Below are positions 18,001 to 26,396 of a DNA stretch of 38,222 nt, one piece after another (within the stretch, counting starts at the first letter, position 1; each line of letters begins with the position of its first letter). The stretch comes from Deltaproteobacteria bacterium. GTDB lineage: Bacteria > JAEEML01. Location of the stretch: NCBI GenBank assembly GCA_016283195.1, contig JAEEML010000124.1, positions 1-38,222 of the forward strand, read 5' to 3'. The notes under the pieces were generated by a model. That model was not told where the DNA came from and did no database searches. It worked only from the letters and a program-made list of their open reading frames with translations. Made by a program: the position numbers and the translations under genes.

Positions 18001-18830
18001 AAATTATCCACAGCTGCGTCATAATGAAAAGCGTTAGTTTCGGTATCAGCCATGCGATAATGGGTCCAAGCCAATTTATATAAGGCTTTGTCATACATGG
18101 TGCTTTCCGGATAATCCATCACCCGGCTATAAGCCGAAAGAGCCTTTTCAAGATTATTATTTTCAAAATAATACTCACCGATACGAGTCAAAACTTCGGG
18201 AATAAAACGGCTCTCCGGCAAGAGAGCCACCAACTCCTCGTATATTTTAACTGCTCTGTCGTCTTCCATCTGTTCCGATAGGCAGTAGGCCAAAAGATAA
18301 TAACAACCATCCAGGAGGCGATAATCGGGATACTCCTTAATGAGCTTTTGCATCAAGGCGATAGTATCCTCATAGTGCTTCACCGGCGCCGGAAGCTCCT
18401 GGCCTTTGGCAATGGCAGTCTCATAGGCATCATTCTCTATGAGATAATTATCATAAGAGCGCTCATAATAGAGCTCACTGAGGCGGAACATGGCATCGGG
18501 CGTATATTTGCGATCCGCCGGATATTTAGCTAAAAATTTTTCAAATCTATCAATAGCTTTGTTACGTTCATCGCGCTGTTCGTTCTCCGCTTGCACGATG
18601 CTGCGTTCAAAAGCGTCGTTGATAGTTTTTTCGCGCTCATGGTAAACTTCGGAAACAATGCGCTTGGCTTCCATCCGCGCCTCTTCCGACTCCTTATTAA
18701 AGCGCTCACTCTCGCTCAAAAACTCATCGATCATTTCGGTGGGAGCTTCTAAGAGCGGCTCTTCCTCGCCATGAGCTATTAGCGGAAGCAGCAATAGAAA
18801 GAGAAATGAAGTCATAAAACGTTTCATCAT
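15030..18830 (-). CDS. giant periplasmic TPR protein (GltD/AgmU-like in layout)
   Basis: This 1266-residue protein has a signal peptide (MMKRF... to HGEE, about 22 residues). Next come a charged helical region (to about 75) and a long TPR/solenoid array to about residue 930, with many YYxLGDIYYDQxKY-type units and repeated DAxYRVAELYEK patterns. The last 200 residues are an Ala/Glu coil and then a Pro/Ala/Glu-rich low-complexity tail. That places the protein in the periplasm with a flexible end. Its size and setting recall AgmU/GltD, a giant TPR protein of the Myxococcus gliding complex (inference). ATG-ATG at 18830/18827 overlaps the stop of the upstream gene, and its 3' end overlaps the TPR lipoprotein gene as ATGA. 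Confidence 0.72.
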   Translation of the reverse strand: MMKRFMTSFLFLLLLPLIAHGEEEPLLEAPTEMIDEFLSESERFNKESEEARMEAKRIVSEVYHEREKTINDAFERSIVQAENEQRDERNKAIDRFEKFLAKYPADRKYTPDAMFRLSELYYERSYDNYLIENDAYETAIAKGQELPAPVKHYEDTIALMQKLIKEYPDYRLLDGCYYLLAYCLSEQMEDDRAVKIYEELVALLPESRFIPEVLTRIGEYYFENNNLEKALSAYSRVMDYPESTMYDKALYKLAWTHYRMADTETNAFHYDAAVDNFIKLIDFAAEQEEKGTGRGSELRPEAIQYVAISFAEEEWGSLKKLIDYFSSIGDRAYAREVYYALGDIYYDQTKYPNAIEVYEYIQAHYPLDPESPVVQDKIVKAYEKQRDFEAATKAREVLVKNYSPGSEWYNKHRYNDPVIRKAEELTSMSLLSAAQFHHNQAQAFKEAGQLELASQEYGLAADSYGEYLERFPSDRQLYELKFYYADCLYYSFKYLQAADLFSWVRDSDNDTKFLEPAALSAVLAYENELKLEEIKGEREPLKVVTSTDRPVGAKIVPKKLDTIYKKLIKSSDIYVRKVKDSESAATTEYNAAQIFFAHDRFPEARKRFWRVIDNYPDHKVAEFAANLLIESYMIEEKWVLVESTVDEILKRNLTAVSATYKDELKKYKVGAIFMHALELDSAGQYDEAAEEYLRLVGDMKGNEYEDRALNNAAIAYEKANRFETATRMYERLYKEYPKSPLADNAVFRVGWNSERFFDFEGAIAANMNLVNNYPKSPKRADALYNAAITMENTQQYKRAIQHYEMYCKLFKDREDAADAYYRVAELYEKIGDMKKVVTSYQDFIKRYSRTPDQGKRIVQAHLGLALAYKKLKQPDKYKKELQLVISSFAKLTEKEAAVAFAAQAQFLLVELDRPAYEAMKITGTGDQQKNILLKKAKVRGELEKRYNQVLEYKHLEWALAAMVTIGILRQNMVDTIVGAECPTDFKKLARQSGMDVEELCIEYAANLQETLATPGLEMAVAAFLGVLERAREYKVANKWTKEAQVRLNYLSPEEYPLEKEPKSLTYFDPMNIDTGIIMANGETQSLGLMLQEGRAEAAEKARKEEEAKAAAEAAAEEEAAREAAEAAAREAAQEIAQEKQAAEEGAAAQDSQEPAPAQAEAAPMAPVPAPPPAAETEPPVAADVPAESAPEPPAEETQQEEPPPAENKNSNPQPFIPGAPDPMAGSGSSAGAPAPVAPPPAESDSSSGGANGDAYEPSYLDSLVIQ

Positions 18831-21679
18831 TCCTCTTCCTCATCGGCTATTTCACCGAATTCCTGGCGCAAAAGCTCAAGCCGCACATTGCGTTCTTCCA
18901 CTAAATCGGTGATTTTCTTCGTGCGCGATTCTTTGCGATTCCAAGCTAAATCAAGAATACCGACATCAGCTCGTAACATAACTGAATTAAAGCGTTTTTC
19001 CACATTTTCAAAAGTAGCTGTACTCACATCGACCAAGAGATCGCTGTTATCATTCTCCAGCTTTTCGAGGCTAGCTTTATAGCCTTCAAAAATCTGCTTT
19101 TGAGCCATAATTTCTGAGCGCATATCTTTGGTTTGCGCTTCAACCAAAATCTGCACTCTGCCCATATAAATATCAAGGCGCAAAAGGGCTACATCGATTT
19201 TCCGCTTAGCCAAAAGCAGGCGATTTTGCAAAAGCGCGCCTTCTTCCTTATTGCTTAAGGCTATTTTGGCTCTACCCATTTTATTAAGCTGCTTTTCGAG
19301 CATTCTATCAGTAACAGCTTTGCCGGAAATACGCTCTAAAGTTTCCCGCTGCACCTTTAAATCTTTCTTTAATTCGGCTTCAAGCACAGCAAATTTAGCT
19401 ATACTGGTTTCCAGGTGATTAACTTTTTTCAAATAATCGCGGTAAGCTTTGGGCAATTCGCCCTCAGGCAGTTTTTTGGGATTAGCCCACTTGGTTTCAA
19501 TGGAAATCTGTGATTTTAAAGTTGAAATATCGCCGGTTAAATCATTCAGCCGCTTTTGGGCATAGGCCACCATAAAGAAGAGGCGGTCATAAGCTGCATT
19601 CCACTCTTTTGAGCCTTTCTCAAGAGTTGCCATATAGCGCACAATGGCCTCATAGGGCGAAGCTTCACCGGCAGTTTGCTCGGCCATGGCCTTTTTGAGC
19701 AGCTCACCCTCTTTATTCACTGCCTTTAAATAGCGCTCGCGGATAACCTGATCCCGCTGCTCTTCTTCGTTTAAAATCTTTATAATCATGCGATCGCGTT
19801 TAAGTTTACTATTAAGCGATTTTTGCATGGCATCTAGTTCTTGGATTACCTGGCGCTCGCTAAGCATCTTCTCTTTTACTTCTTTAATCTCGGCTTCGGA
19901 AAGTTTAAGCTGCTCACGATTGCTGTTAAACCACTTTTCCATGGCATCAAGTTGTTGATTTAATGAGGTAACTTCCACTCCCAGACGAAAGGCCGCCTGC
20001 TCGGTCTGCTCTATTGATTCGGTAATCAGCTTTTTGCGCTTATCATAGGAATCGGCATCTTGCGGAATCTTTTTAAAAAGCACCTCAAGTTCCTCACGCT
20101 CTTTGCGTGCTTTTATCAGTGCCTCCTGCGTAGCACTCGGAGCATCATCAAAAACCATCTCGCGTTGCATATCAGTAAGTTGCTCGGCCAGGCGAATAAA
20201 AGTAGCGCGCATGGCAGTTTGTTCTTTTTGAATTTCCGCGAGTTCCGGCAAAAATTGCAAGCGGTTATTGGTATCCAGAGAGTTCAGCATGGTATCCATT
20301 AATTGAATACCTTCATCAATCCATTGGCGGCTGCGATCAACCTCATGTAAAGTGCTGAGAGCGGCAACAACGTTTTTGTCTTCCCCGGCCCATACAGCTA
20401 CTTCGGTGGGCATAATGTTTTCCCAGCCTAGTTCGCCTTTCTTCCTGGTAGCCAAAATTTGTTTAAAATATGCCTTTGGTGAGGAATAGCCTTTGGTAAT
20501 AGCCGTAATACTATCAACTATTTTACCATAGCGGTTAATTATAGAATCAAATTGTTCTTCCGCCCCGTTTTCATCATTCATGCGCAACATGAGGTTGCCT
20601 TCCAAGAGGCGAGCTTCGGCGGCCAAAACAGTATTGTCCTCCGCGCCCAAAAGCAAGTCGAGCATAGATATAGCCAGGCGGTAATTATTCTCTTTTTCTT
20701 TTTCGGTGAGGTCGGGATTCTGCGCCCGGCGCACATAAGTCCAAGTAACATCATAGAGCATCTGCTCAAATTGCTTGGAGTGATGCGAGATATTTTGATA
20801 AGCATCGAGAGCAGCGGTAAAATCTTCCATTTCATAATAAACACGGCCAATTGCCATGTGACTCAAATCTATTATATCTTGCAAATTTTCCTTTTCGTCT
20901 GCGGTTAATTTGGGATTATGCTGCCATTCCACAGCCCGCACTACCACCCCGCGGAAACGTTCTATCGATTCCTCATATTTTTTAACCATTACCAGAGCTA
21001 CGGCCACAAAATAATCGGCCTTCACTCCTTCCAGCGAGGAAAGGTCCATATTGCCTAAAATATCAATTACTTTCTGCGGCTCACCCTGGCGAATCAGTGA
21101 TTTAGCATAAACATAACCGACTTCCAGAGGAACAGAGCCTCCGGTTAAAGAGGACATTATTTCAATATAGCGATCCACATTATCTAAATCATTTTGTAAA
21201 TCACCTATTTGGATAAGGCGCATCAAAGCATCGCCAATGTATTTGCGATCTTTTAATTCCACTAATTCGCCAAAATAGCGCTTGGCCAAAGAATAATTCT
21301 TAATTTGGAAATTAGACTCGCCAAGATAATAATAGACTTTGGATAAGCTCTTGGTATCATTAGCTTTTACATCATCAAGCAAATCACTTAAGAGGAGCGA
21401 GGCCTCGTTATAGCTATTGAGCAAAAACATTATCTCCGCATTGGTCACCCGGTCTTTCAAGGGAGCGCGCGTAGATAAGGCCTCCGGTTTGCGGCTTTTT
21501 TCATAAGCGGTGCTCAAACCGGTCCAGGCAACATCGAGCTCTTGCTCACGCAGCCAAAGCTGTTGCTCATGGTCAGGCGGCAACTCTTCCGGCCGCGCAG
21601 CCCAAAGCGGGCTCAGCTCGGTGCACAAAAAGCAAATTATTATAAGCGGCTTAAGCCATTTATAAAAATTTAAATTCAC
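18827..21679 (-). CDS. periplasmic TPR and coiled-coil protein
   Basis: This 950-residue protein has a signal peptide (to about residue 28, ending LWAARPE), TPR-like helical pairs from about 75 to 380 (for example VYYYLGESNFQIKNYSLAKR), and a very long coiled coil from about 470 to 900. The C-terminus is EEEE. No lipobox or second membrane segment was seen, so it is predicted to be a free, elongated periplasmic protein. The start is GTG with GAGG 7 nt upstream. It follows the coiled-coil gene at 21695 by 15 nt and overlaps the next TPR gene by 4 nt. Its place in the operon matches the smaller TPR proteins of Myxococcus envelope machines (GltC is one possibility), but the match is not verified. 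Confidence 0.68.
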   Translation of the reverse strand: MNLNFYKWLKPLIIICFLCTELSPLWAARPEELPPDHEQQLWLREQELDVAWTGLSTAYEKSRKPEALSTRAPLKDRVTNAEIMFLLNSYNEASLLLSDLLDDVKANDTKSLSKVYYYLGESNFQIKNYSLAKRYFGELVELKDRKYIGDALMRLIQIGDLQNDLDNVDRYIEIMSSLTGGSVPLEVGYVYAKSLIRQGEPQKVIDILGNMDLSSLEGVKADYFVAVALVMVKKYEESIERFRGVVVRAVEWQHNPKLTADEKENLQDIIDLSHMAIGRVYYEMEDFTAALDAYQNISHHSKQFEQMLYDVTWTYVRRAQNPDLTEKEKENNYRLAISMLDLLLGAEDNTVLAAEARLLEGNLMLRMNDENGAEEQFDSIINRYGKIVDSITAITKGYSSPKAYFKQILATRKKGELGWENIMPTEVAVWAGEDKNVVAALSTLHEVDRSRQWIDEGIQLMDTMLNSLDTNNRLQFLPELAEIQKEQTAMRATFIRLAEQLTDMQREMVFDDAPSATQEALIKARKEREELEVLFKKIPQDADSYDKRKKLITESIEQTEQAAFRLGVEVTSLNQQLDAMEKWFNSNREQLKLSEAEIKEVKEKMLSERQVIQELDAMQKSLNSKLKRDRMIIKILNEEEQRDQVIRERYLKAVNKEGELLKKAMAEQTAGEASPYEAIVRYMATLEKGSKEWNAAYDRLFFMVAYAQKRLNDLTGDISTLKSQISIETKWANPKKLPEGELPKAYRDYLKKVNHLETSIAKFAVLEAELKKDLKVQRETLERISGKAVTDRMLEKQLNKMGRAKIALSNKEEGALLQNRLLLAKRKIDVALLRLDIYMGRVQILVEAQTKDMRSEIMAQKQIFEGYKASLEKLENDNSDLLVDVSTATFENVEKRFNSVMLRADVGILDLAWNRKESRTKKITDLVEERNVRLELLRQEFGEIADEEEE

Positions 21680-21694
21680 AATAAAGCCTCTGAA

Positions 21695-22528
21695 TTAACG
21701 GTTCGCCGCCTCAGCTTTGGCAGCACTGCTCATTCCCCCGGATTTGGAATCTTTATTCTCCGAGGTAAGCGCTGTACTCTGCTCAAACTCGTCGCGAAGA
21801 GCTTTTTTGCGCTCAACATCATAACGCACAGTGGGCCTGTCCTCCATGGAATATGTAGGATTTCCCTTTAAATACGGCACAATAACCACTGTTGTCAGCT
21901 TGCCTTCATCGGCACTGAAGGTGTTGCTGGATTTAATTTGAAATTCATAATCATTCAAATATTGGAACATTTTACCATCGCCCCTGAGCTCAATATAAAC
22001 AGAGAGCAGATGGCTACCGGGCGTCAAATTATCCTCAAAGACAACAAACTCTTTGTTTTTAGTTAAGTCGCCGTTATTTTGTACTTTATTGTAAATTGGC
22101 TGGCTATCAAGCGAATACTGAATACGCTCAATAATATACTGATGTCCAAGTTCGTTGCGGTGAATTATTTTGGCTCTGGCGCCGTTAATAGCGCCATTGA
22201 TTACCACTTCCTGCAATTGCACCAAGCGGGCTTTTGATTGGTGAATACGCTCTTTAAGCTGATTAACTCGCTGCTCTAAATCCTTTAATTTTATGGAATA
22301 ATCTGCCGGAAGTGCGTTTGCTTTTTGGGCCTCGCTCTCATCTGCATCAAATTCATCGTCAAAAGCTTCATCGGTTGAAGCATTTCCCAAAGCGGCTAAA
22401 GATGACGGTGCTTCACTGGCGGCATCAGGCGTAGCCGCCTCAGACACATTTTCTTCGGCTATAATCGGGCTGGTTATTCCAAAAAAGAATAGCAGCGCAG
22501 CAAGCTGCAACTGGTATTTTCTGCTCAT
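21695..22528 (-). CDS. conserved periplasmic coiled-coil/beta protein of the TPR operon (family often misnamed dihydrolipoamide acetyltransferase)
   Basis: This protein of about 277 residues has a signal peptide (MSRKYQLQL... to IIAEEN), an acidic linker, and a short coiled coil (LEQRVNQLKERIHQSKARL). A beta-rich core follows, with HRNELGHQYIIERIQYSLD, PGSHLLSVYIELRGDG and RPTVRYDVERKKA. I recall this combination from a Myxococcota family sometimes labelled dihydrolipoamide acetyltransferase in error: there is no lipoyl or CoA-transferase motif here. It is usually found beside large TPR genes, as here. A TTG seven codons upstream would extend it, but AGGAG lies 7 nt before the ATG at 22528, so that ATG is chosen. 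The function is unknown. Confidence 0.7.
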   Translation of the reverse strand: MSRKYQLQLAALLFFFGITSPIIAEENVSEAATPDAASEAPSSLAALGNASTDEAFDDEFDADESEAQKANALPADYSIKLKDLEQRVNQLKERIHQSKARLVQLQEVVINGAINGARAKIIHRNELGHQYIIERIQYSLDSQPIYNKVQNNGDLTKNKEFVVFEDNLTPGSHLLSVYIELRGDGKMFQYLNDYEFQIKSSNTFSADEGKLTTVVIVPYLKGNPTYSMEDRPTVRYDVERKKALRDEFEQSTALTSENKDSKSGGMSSAAKAEAANR

Positions 22529-22557
22529 CGGCACACTCCTAGCAATCAAAACCGCTT

Positions 22558-22926
22558 CTATTCCAAATAAATAGAAACCGGCACTGCCAAGTATTTATCA
22601 ATAAAAAGTAATTTAGCTTCGATGGTGTATTCTATCTCCAGATACTCTTCGGATTTTGTCACTTTAAAAGTCACATTTTTGGGGTCAAGCTCCACACCTG
22701 TCTCTTTTTCTACTTCCTCAATCAGCTTGTTCACGAGAACAACGCGGCGGTCATTATTAAAATTGGGCATAAGGCGCTGGCCAAAGGTAGTTATAGCCAT
22801 TTGCCTAATGTTTAAATAGTCAATAAAATGAGGTATTAAAGCAGCACCAAAATAGGCGGCGACCAAAAGAAGAAGTATTATCACCCGCCCGAAAAAGCGG
22901 CTCACACTGTCATTTCTTACTACCAT
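22558..22926 (-). CDS. small single-pass inner-membrane protein, first gene of the TPR operon
   Basis: This protein of about 122 residues has an N-terminal membrane helix (FGRVIILLLLVAAYFGAALIP) and then a small alpha/beta domain (about 35-122) ending in VEIEYTIEAKLLFIDKYLAVPVSIYLE-like strands. That layout recalls DUF4845-type short membrane proteins, but I cannot assign the family. The ATG at 22926 has a GGGA-like site upstream; a TTG seven codons earlier is an alternative start. Its stop lies 29 nt before the next ATG. It is the first gene after the ygfK-like gene, and the short intergenic region upstream carries a palindromic element. Confidence 0.6.
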   Translation of the reverse strand: MVVRNDSVSRFFGRVIILLLLVAAYFGAALIPHFIDYLNIRQMAITTFGQRLMPNFNNDRRVVLVNKLIEEVEKETGVELDPKNVTFKVTKSEEYLEIEYTIEAKLLFIDKYLAVPVSIYLE

Positions 22927-22951
22927 AGCTTCAATCCCGCATCGCAAATGA

Positions 22952-22976
22952 GCGTTTACAACACTAAACGCGTTTA
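22952..22976. promoter_or_regulatory. triple GCGTTTA palindromic element upstream of the TPR operon
   Basis: Within 25 bp there are three copies of GCGTTTA in alternating orientation (22952-22958, 22965-22971 inverted, 22970-22976). The last two form a perfect 12-bp palindrome, TAAACGCGTTTA. The element lies 26 bp upstream of the chosen start of the first gene in the operon. It could be a repressor or activator site. Alternatively it is a 7-bp-stem hairpin after the ygfK-like gene, but no T-run follows, so an operator is the better reading. Tentative. Confidence 0.35.
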
Positions 22977-23039
22977 TAGATTACTCCAAACAAGCAGAAC
23001 TTGTCATTAAGTAATCAGCAAATTGTCAGGGAAATGATA

Positions 23040-26000
23040 TCAAATAGTGGGGAAAGGCAAATAATTTGCCGAAGCCAGGAGATTCTTGCCCAGAATATAG
23101 AGGTCGGCGGCTTTTAAGAGCATGGAATCGCAGCAACAAGTAGGCTCCTTAAGTTCAAAGTTGGAAACAACCAGTTCGGAACCAACTTTTTTCATCTCAG
23201 CAACCATAGCGGAGCAGCTATATTTTAGCTTGTCGCCATTTACTTCCAGGCGATCGGTGCCCTTTTTGTTTTTAGCCTCCACCACAAAGCCACCATCTTT
23301 TTTGCGACTTAATCTATAGCCTCGCTCTTCGGCTGCAAAAGCTTCATCGGAGAAGCAAAGGCGCGGTTTATCTTGATAAGGCGCGCCGGCGGTTGGGCAA
23401 AAACTCTTGCAATTACCGCACTCGTTGCAACAATCGGCCAAATTCAGAGTTTGAAAATGCTGGGTCACAGCAACTTGGCTCTTAGTTTCGGAAACAACTT
23501 TACCGCCCTCGATTTTGAGCTTCGGCACAGTAATGGTTTCCGGTTCCACAAAGTAGGTAATATTGGCTCTATTGGGGCAAACGGTATCGCAAAGAGAGCA
23601 AATCTCATCGCAGTCTAGGCAGCGGGAAGCCTCGGCCCGCGCCGCCGCCTCATCAAGAGAGGTAATAACCCGCTCAAAGGAGTGGCGTTTTTCAATAGGC
23701 AAAACCGGCACTTTATCGCCATAATTGCGATAGCTCTTGCGTGCCATAGCAGCAGCAAAATCGATCTTTTTGGCAAATTCGCGGCTGAGCGGGAATTCCG
23801 CTCCGGCAGCCCCGGCAATCACCATAGCGGCGGCGCGGGCATCGGCCACGGCACGAATAGCGGTAGCAGCGCCGCGTACGGCATCACCGCCGGCATAGAC
23901 GCCACTCATAGCTGTCTCGCCGTTTTCATTAACCTCAATGGTGCCCTTCTTGCCAAGAGCCACTTGGCTGCCTTTAAGCACGCCATCGTCCAAATCCTGG
24001 CTCACGGCCACTATCAATGTATCCAGAGGAATACGCTCTTCGGAACCTGGTATTTCTACAGGTCTCGCGCGGCCGGAAGCATCTTTAGCACCAAGTTCCA
24101 TGCGGCTTACGACCAGAGCTTTTAAATGGCCGTTTTCATCCACTTCAATGGCTTTTTGCAAACGCAGCTCACAAATATGAATGCCTTCTTCGATAACGGC
24201 TTCGATTTCCTCAGGATCGGCCGGCATCTGCTCTTTGGTGCGGCGATAAATAAGGGAGACATTAGCTCCCTCTTTAGCCACGCGCCAGGCCGTGCGCACG
24301 GCATCCATAGCCGAATTACCGCCACCGATAACTGCCACATTTTGCCCCAGGTCACCAAGTTTGCCCGCTTTGGCCAGTTTTAAGAAATCCAGGCAACCAT
24401 AGATACCTTTGGCATCTTCATTGGCAAGGCCCAGGCGGCGGGAATGCTGAGCACCAACGCTTATGTATATGTAATCATATTCATTTTTCAATTGGCTCAA
24501 GGTCTTATCCTGACCAACATTCACGCCATAGATAAATTTTACGCCCAACTTGGTGAGCATATCCACATCCTGGCTAATGGCACTATCCGGCAGCCTGTAG
24601 CTGGGAATAGTCTTGGCCGGAATACCGCCGGCGATTTCGCCCTGATCAATAACCGAGACACTAAAACCGGCCAGAGTGAGATAATAAGCAGCTGCCATGC
24701 CGCCAGGGCCGGCACCGATAACGGCCACACTCTTGCCGTTAGCAGCTTTTTTCTCGCCAATTTTGCGTTCGGCATGCTCGGTAACAAAGCGCTTAATCTC
24801 GCGAATAGCCAGCGGGCGATCCATTTTGTTGCGCGTACATTTGGCGGTACATGGATGGTCGCAAATAGAGCCGATAATGGAAGGCAGTGCGTTTTCGCCC
24901 AAAATAACAGCCATAGCGTCATCATAGCGGCCGGCAGCTGTTAAGTAGAGGTAATCAGGCACATTTTGGTGTGCCGGGCAAGTATCCTGACAAGGCGCTT
25001 TTATGCAATCAAAGCGGCCGAGCGGGCGATTTGTCTTGGTATTTGGCGGCACTACGGGCTTTTTATAGCGCTCATCATGACGCACTGCTTCGGCATAAGC
25101 AGCCAGTTTTTCCATAGAAGGCTCAATTTTGCCCGCTTCGCCAAGAGCTTCCAGATATTGACCAAGGCGGCCATAGCCACCCGGGCGCAAGAGATCGGAA
25201 CTCATGGTAACCGGTGAGAAGCCGCTTTCAATTAAATGAACAATATTAAAGGCATCGGCACCGCCGGCAAAAGATATGGGCAGTTTAAAGCCCAGCTGCT
25301 TGCGGATTTCATAGCCGAGATTCACAGAAAGCGGATGGAGCGCCCGGCCGGACATATAGTGCATAGCTTCATTTTCCGGCAAAACTTTGCGCTGATTGAC
25401 TGTCTCCAAAGTGTTGGTGAGTTTAAGGCCAAAGAAAACGCCCTTCTTCTCGGCCGCCGCCATCAGACGGCTAATCATCGGCACTGCCGCTTCCATTGTT
25501 GGGTCATGGCCAAAAGCGCTGTCCGGCACATGAATATCGGCCCCATAGCCCAAATCTTTGTTGAGAATCTGGCGCAATAGAGTCGGCCCCAAAAGGGTCG
25601 GATTAAGTTTAATAGTGGTATTAAGGCCTAAATCTTCAATGAGATAAAGAGCAATGCGCTCAATTTCATCCGGCGGGCAGCCGTGCATGGTCGAAAGAGT
25701 GATATTATCGCTCAGCATAGCCGGAATATCGCGCTCCAGTTTTTGCCGCCACTCGGCAGAAAGTGCGGCCAAAATTTCCCGGCGCTTTTCGGTGCTATCT
25801 TTCATTTTGGCAAAAAAGTCTTTAATTTTATTGGACTTAATGCCATCCAAATTGTAGCCCACACTCATATTGAAAATAAAGCCGGGCCCGTCGTTATATT
25901 TGGGGAATTTGAGTTCTTCCCGCAGAGCCTCAATAATCAGATAGGCTTTTAAATATTCCTCAAAAGATTGTTTTAAGCGGAGTTCTTGCGACCATTCGCA

Positions 26001-26324
26001 GTTATAGCCCACATCTTCTACATCAATACAGGGCTTAGAAACATTTAATTCATCAAGAATTTGCACAGTTTTTAGTTCAATAAAACGCGCACCGCAAAGA
26101 TAAGCGGTGATAATATTTTGCGCCAGTTGCGTTTGCGGCCCGGCGGCTACACCGATAGGAGTTTCCAAATGCTTTCCGTAGAGTTTTCTGGCATAGGGTT
26201 CATCACCTTTGGGCCTAAAAAAGATATCTTCGGGCACTCCAAAAATGGTATGCCGCGATTTTAACTCGCCAAATACCCATGATGTCAATTGCTCCAAGGA
26301 ATAAGGGAACATCTCACCGGCCAT
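23040..26324 (-). CDS. ygfK: YgfK-like flavin/iron-sulfur oxidoreductase (putative selenate reductase subunit family)
   Basis: This 1094-residue protein matches the YgfK layout. The N-terminal 430 residues are a dihydroorotate dehydrogenase-like TIM barrel (PIGVAAGPQTQLAQN, STMHGCPPDEIERI). Next is the glutamate synthase small-subunit-like part, with cysteines in CIKAPCQDTCPAHQ and CDHPCTAKCTRNK for Fe-S clusters. An FAD motif (VIGAGPGGMAAAYY, about 530) and an NAD(P) motif (VIGGGNSAMDAVRTAWR, about 660) follow. C-terminal cysteine clusters lie at about 900 (CLDCDEICSLCDTVC) and 960 (CCNECGNCKSFC). It probably passes electrons between NAD(P)H and an unknown partner. The usual partners in E. 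coli (XdhD, YgfM, SsnA) are absent here. A strong AAAGGAGG site precedes the ATG. The family is sure; selenate reduction is not. Confidence 0.85.
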   Translation of the reverse strand: MAGEMFPYSLEQLTSWVFGELKSRHTIFGVPEDIFFRPKGDEPYARKLYGKHLETPIGVAAGPQTQLAQNIITAYLCGARFIELKTVQILDELNVSKPCIDVEDVGYNCEWSQELRLKQSFEEYLKAYLIIEALREELKFPKYNDGPGFIFNMSVGYNLDGIKSNKIKDFFAKMKDSTEKRREILAALSAEWRQKLERDIPAMLSDNITLSTMHGCPPDEIERIALYLIEDLGLNTTIKLNPTLLGPTLLRQILNKDLGYGADIHVPDSAFGHDPTMEAAVPMISRLMAAAEKKGVFFGLKLTNTLETVNQRKVLPENEAMHYMSGRALHPLSVNLGYEIRKQLGFKLPISFAGGADAFNIVHLIESGFSPVTMSSDLLRPGGYGRLGQYLEALGEAGKIEPSMEKLAAYAEAVRHDERYKKPVVPPNTKTNRPLGRFDCIKAPCQDTCPAHQNVPDYLYLTAAGRYDDAMAVILGENALPSIIGSICDHPCTAKCTRNKMDRPLAIREIKRFVTEHAERKIGEKKAANGKSVAVIGAGPGGMAAAYYLTLAGFSVSVIDQGEIAGGIPAKTIPSYRLPDSAISQDVDMLTKLGVKFIYGVNVGQDKTLSQLKNEYDYIYISVGAQHSRRLGLANEDAKGIYGCLDFLKLAKAGKLGDLGQNVAVIGGGNSAMDAVRTAWRVAKEGANVSLIYRRTKEQMPADPEEIEAVIEEGIHICELRLQKAIEVDENGHLKALVVSRMELGAKDASGRARPVEIPGSEERIPLDTLIVAVSQDLDDGVLKGSQVALGKKGTIEVNENGETAMSGVYAGGDAVRGAATAIRAVADARAAAMVIAGAAGAEFPLSREFAKKIDFAAAMARKSYRNYGDKVPVLPIEKRHSFERVITSLDEAAARAEASRCLDCDEICSLCDTVCPNRANITYFVEPETITVPKLKIEGGKVVSETKSQVAVTQHFQTLNLADCCNECGNCKSFCPTAGAPYQDKPRLCFSDEAFAAEERGYRLSRKKDGGFVVEAKNKKGTDRLEVNGDKLKYSCSAMVAEMKKVGSELVVSNFELKEPTCCCDSMLLKAADLYILGKNLLASANYLPFPTI

Positions 26325-26350
26325 AGTATCCTCCTTTAATGGCTGTGCTG

Positions 26351-26383
26351 TTTATAACGTCTTAGCAGTTTAATGCTAAAACT
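26351..26383 (-). promoter_or_regulatory. predicted promoter and overlapping palindromic operator for the ygfK-like gene
   Basis: On the minus strand TTAGCA (26379-26374) and TATAAA (26356-26351) are spaced by 17 bp, a fair sigma-70 match that would place the transcript start about 20 nt before the ATG. The -35 hexamer is also one arm of a perfect inverted repeat, TTAGCA-N6-TGCTAA (26362-26379). A second, overlapping inverted repeat CAGTTT/AAACTG (26366-26383) shares bases with it. An inverted repeat covering the -35 and spacer is the usual position of a repressor site. Prediction only. Confidence 0.4.
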
Positions 26384-26396
26384 GTTAGATTTTGTT

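Noticed and set aside
21695-22528. Dihydrolipoamide acetyltransferase
   Set aside because: There is no lipoyl domain, no catalytic HxxxDG motif and the protein has a signal peptide, so this name for the family is an error.
23040-26324. Confident naming as selenate reductase
   Set aside because: The family name is putative, and no catalytic molybdenum subunit is nearby, so the reaction cannot be stated.
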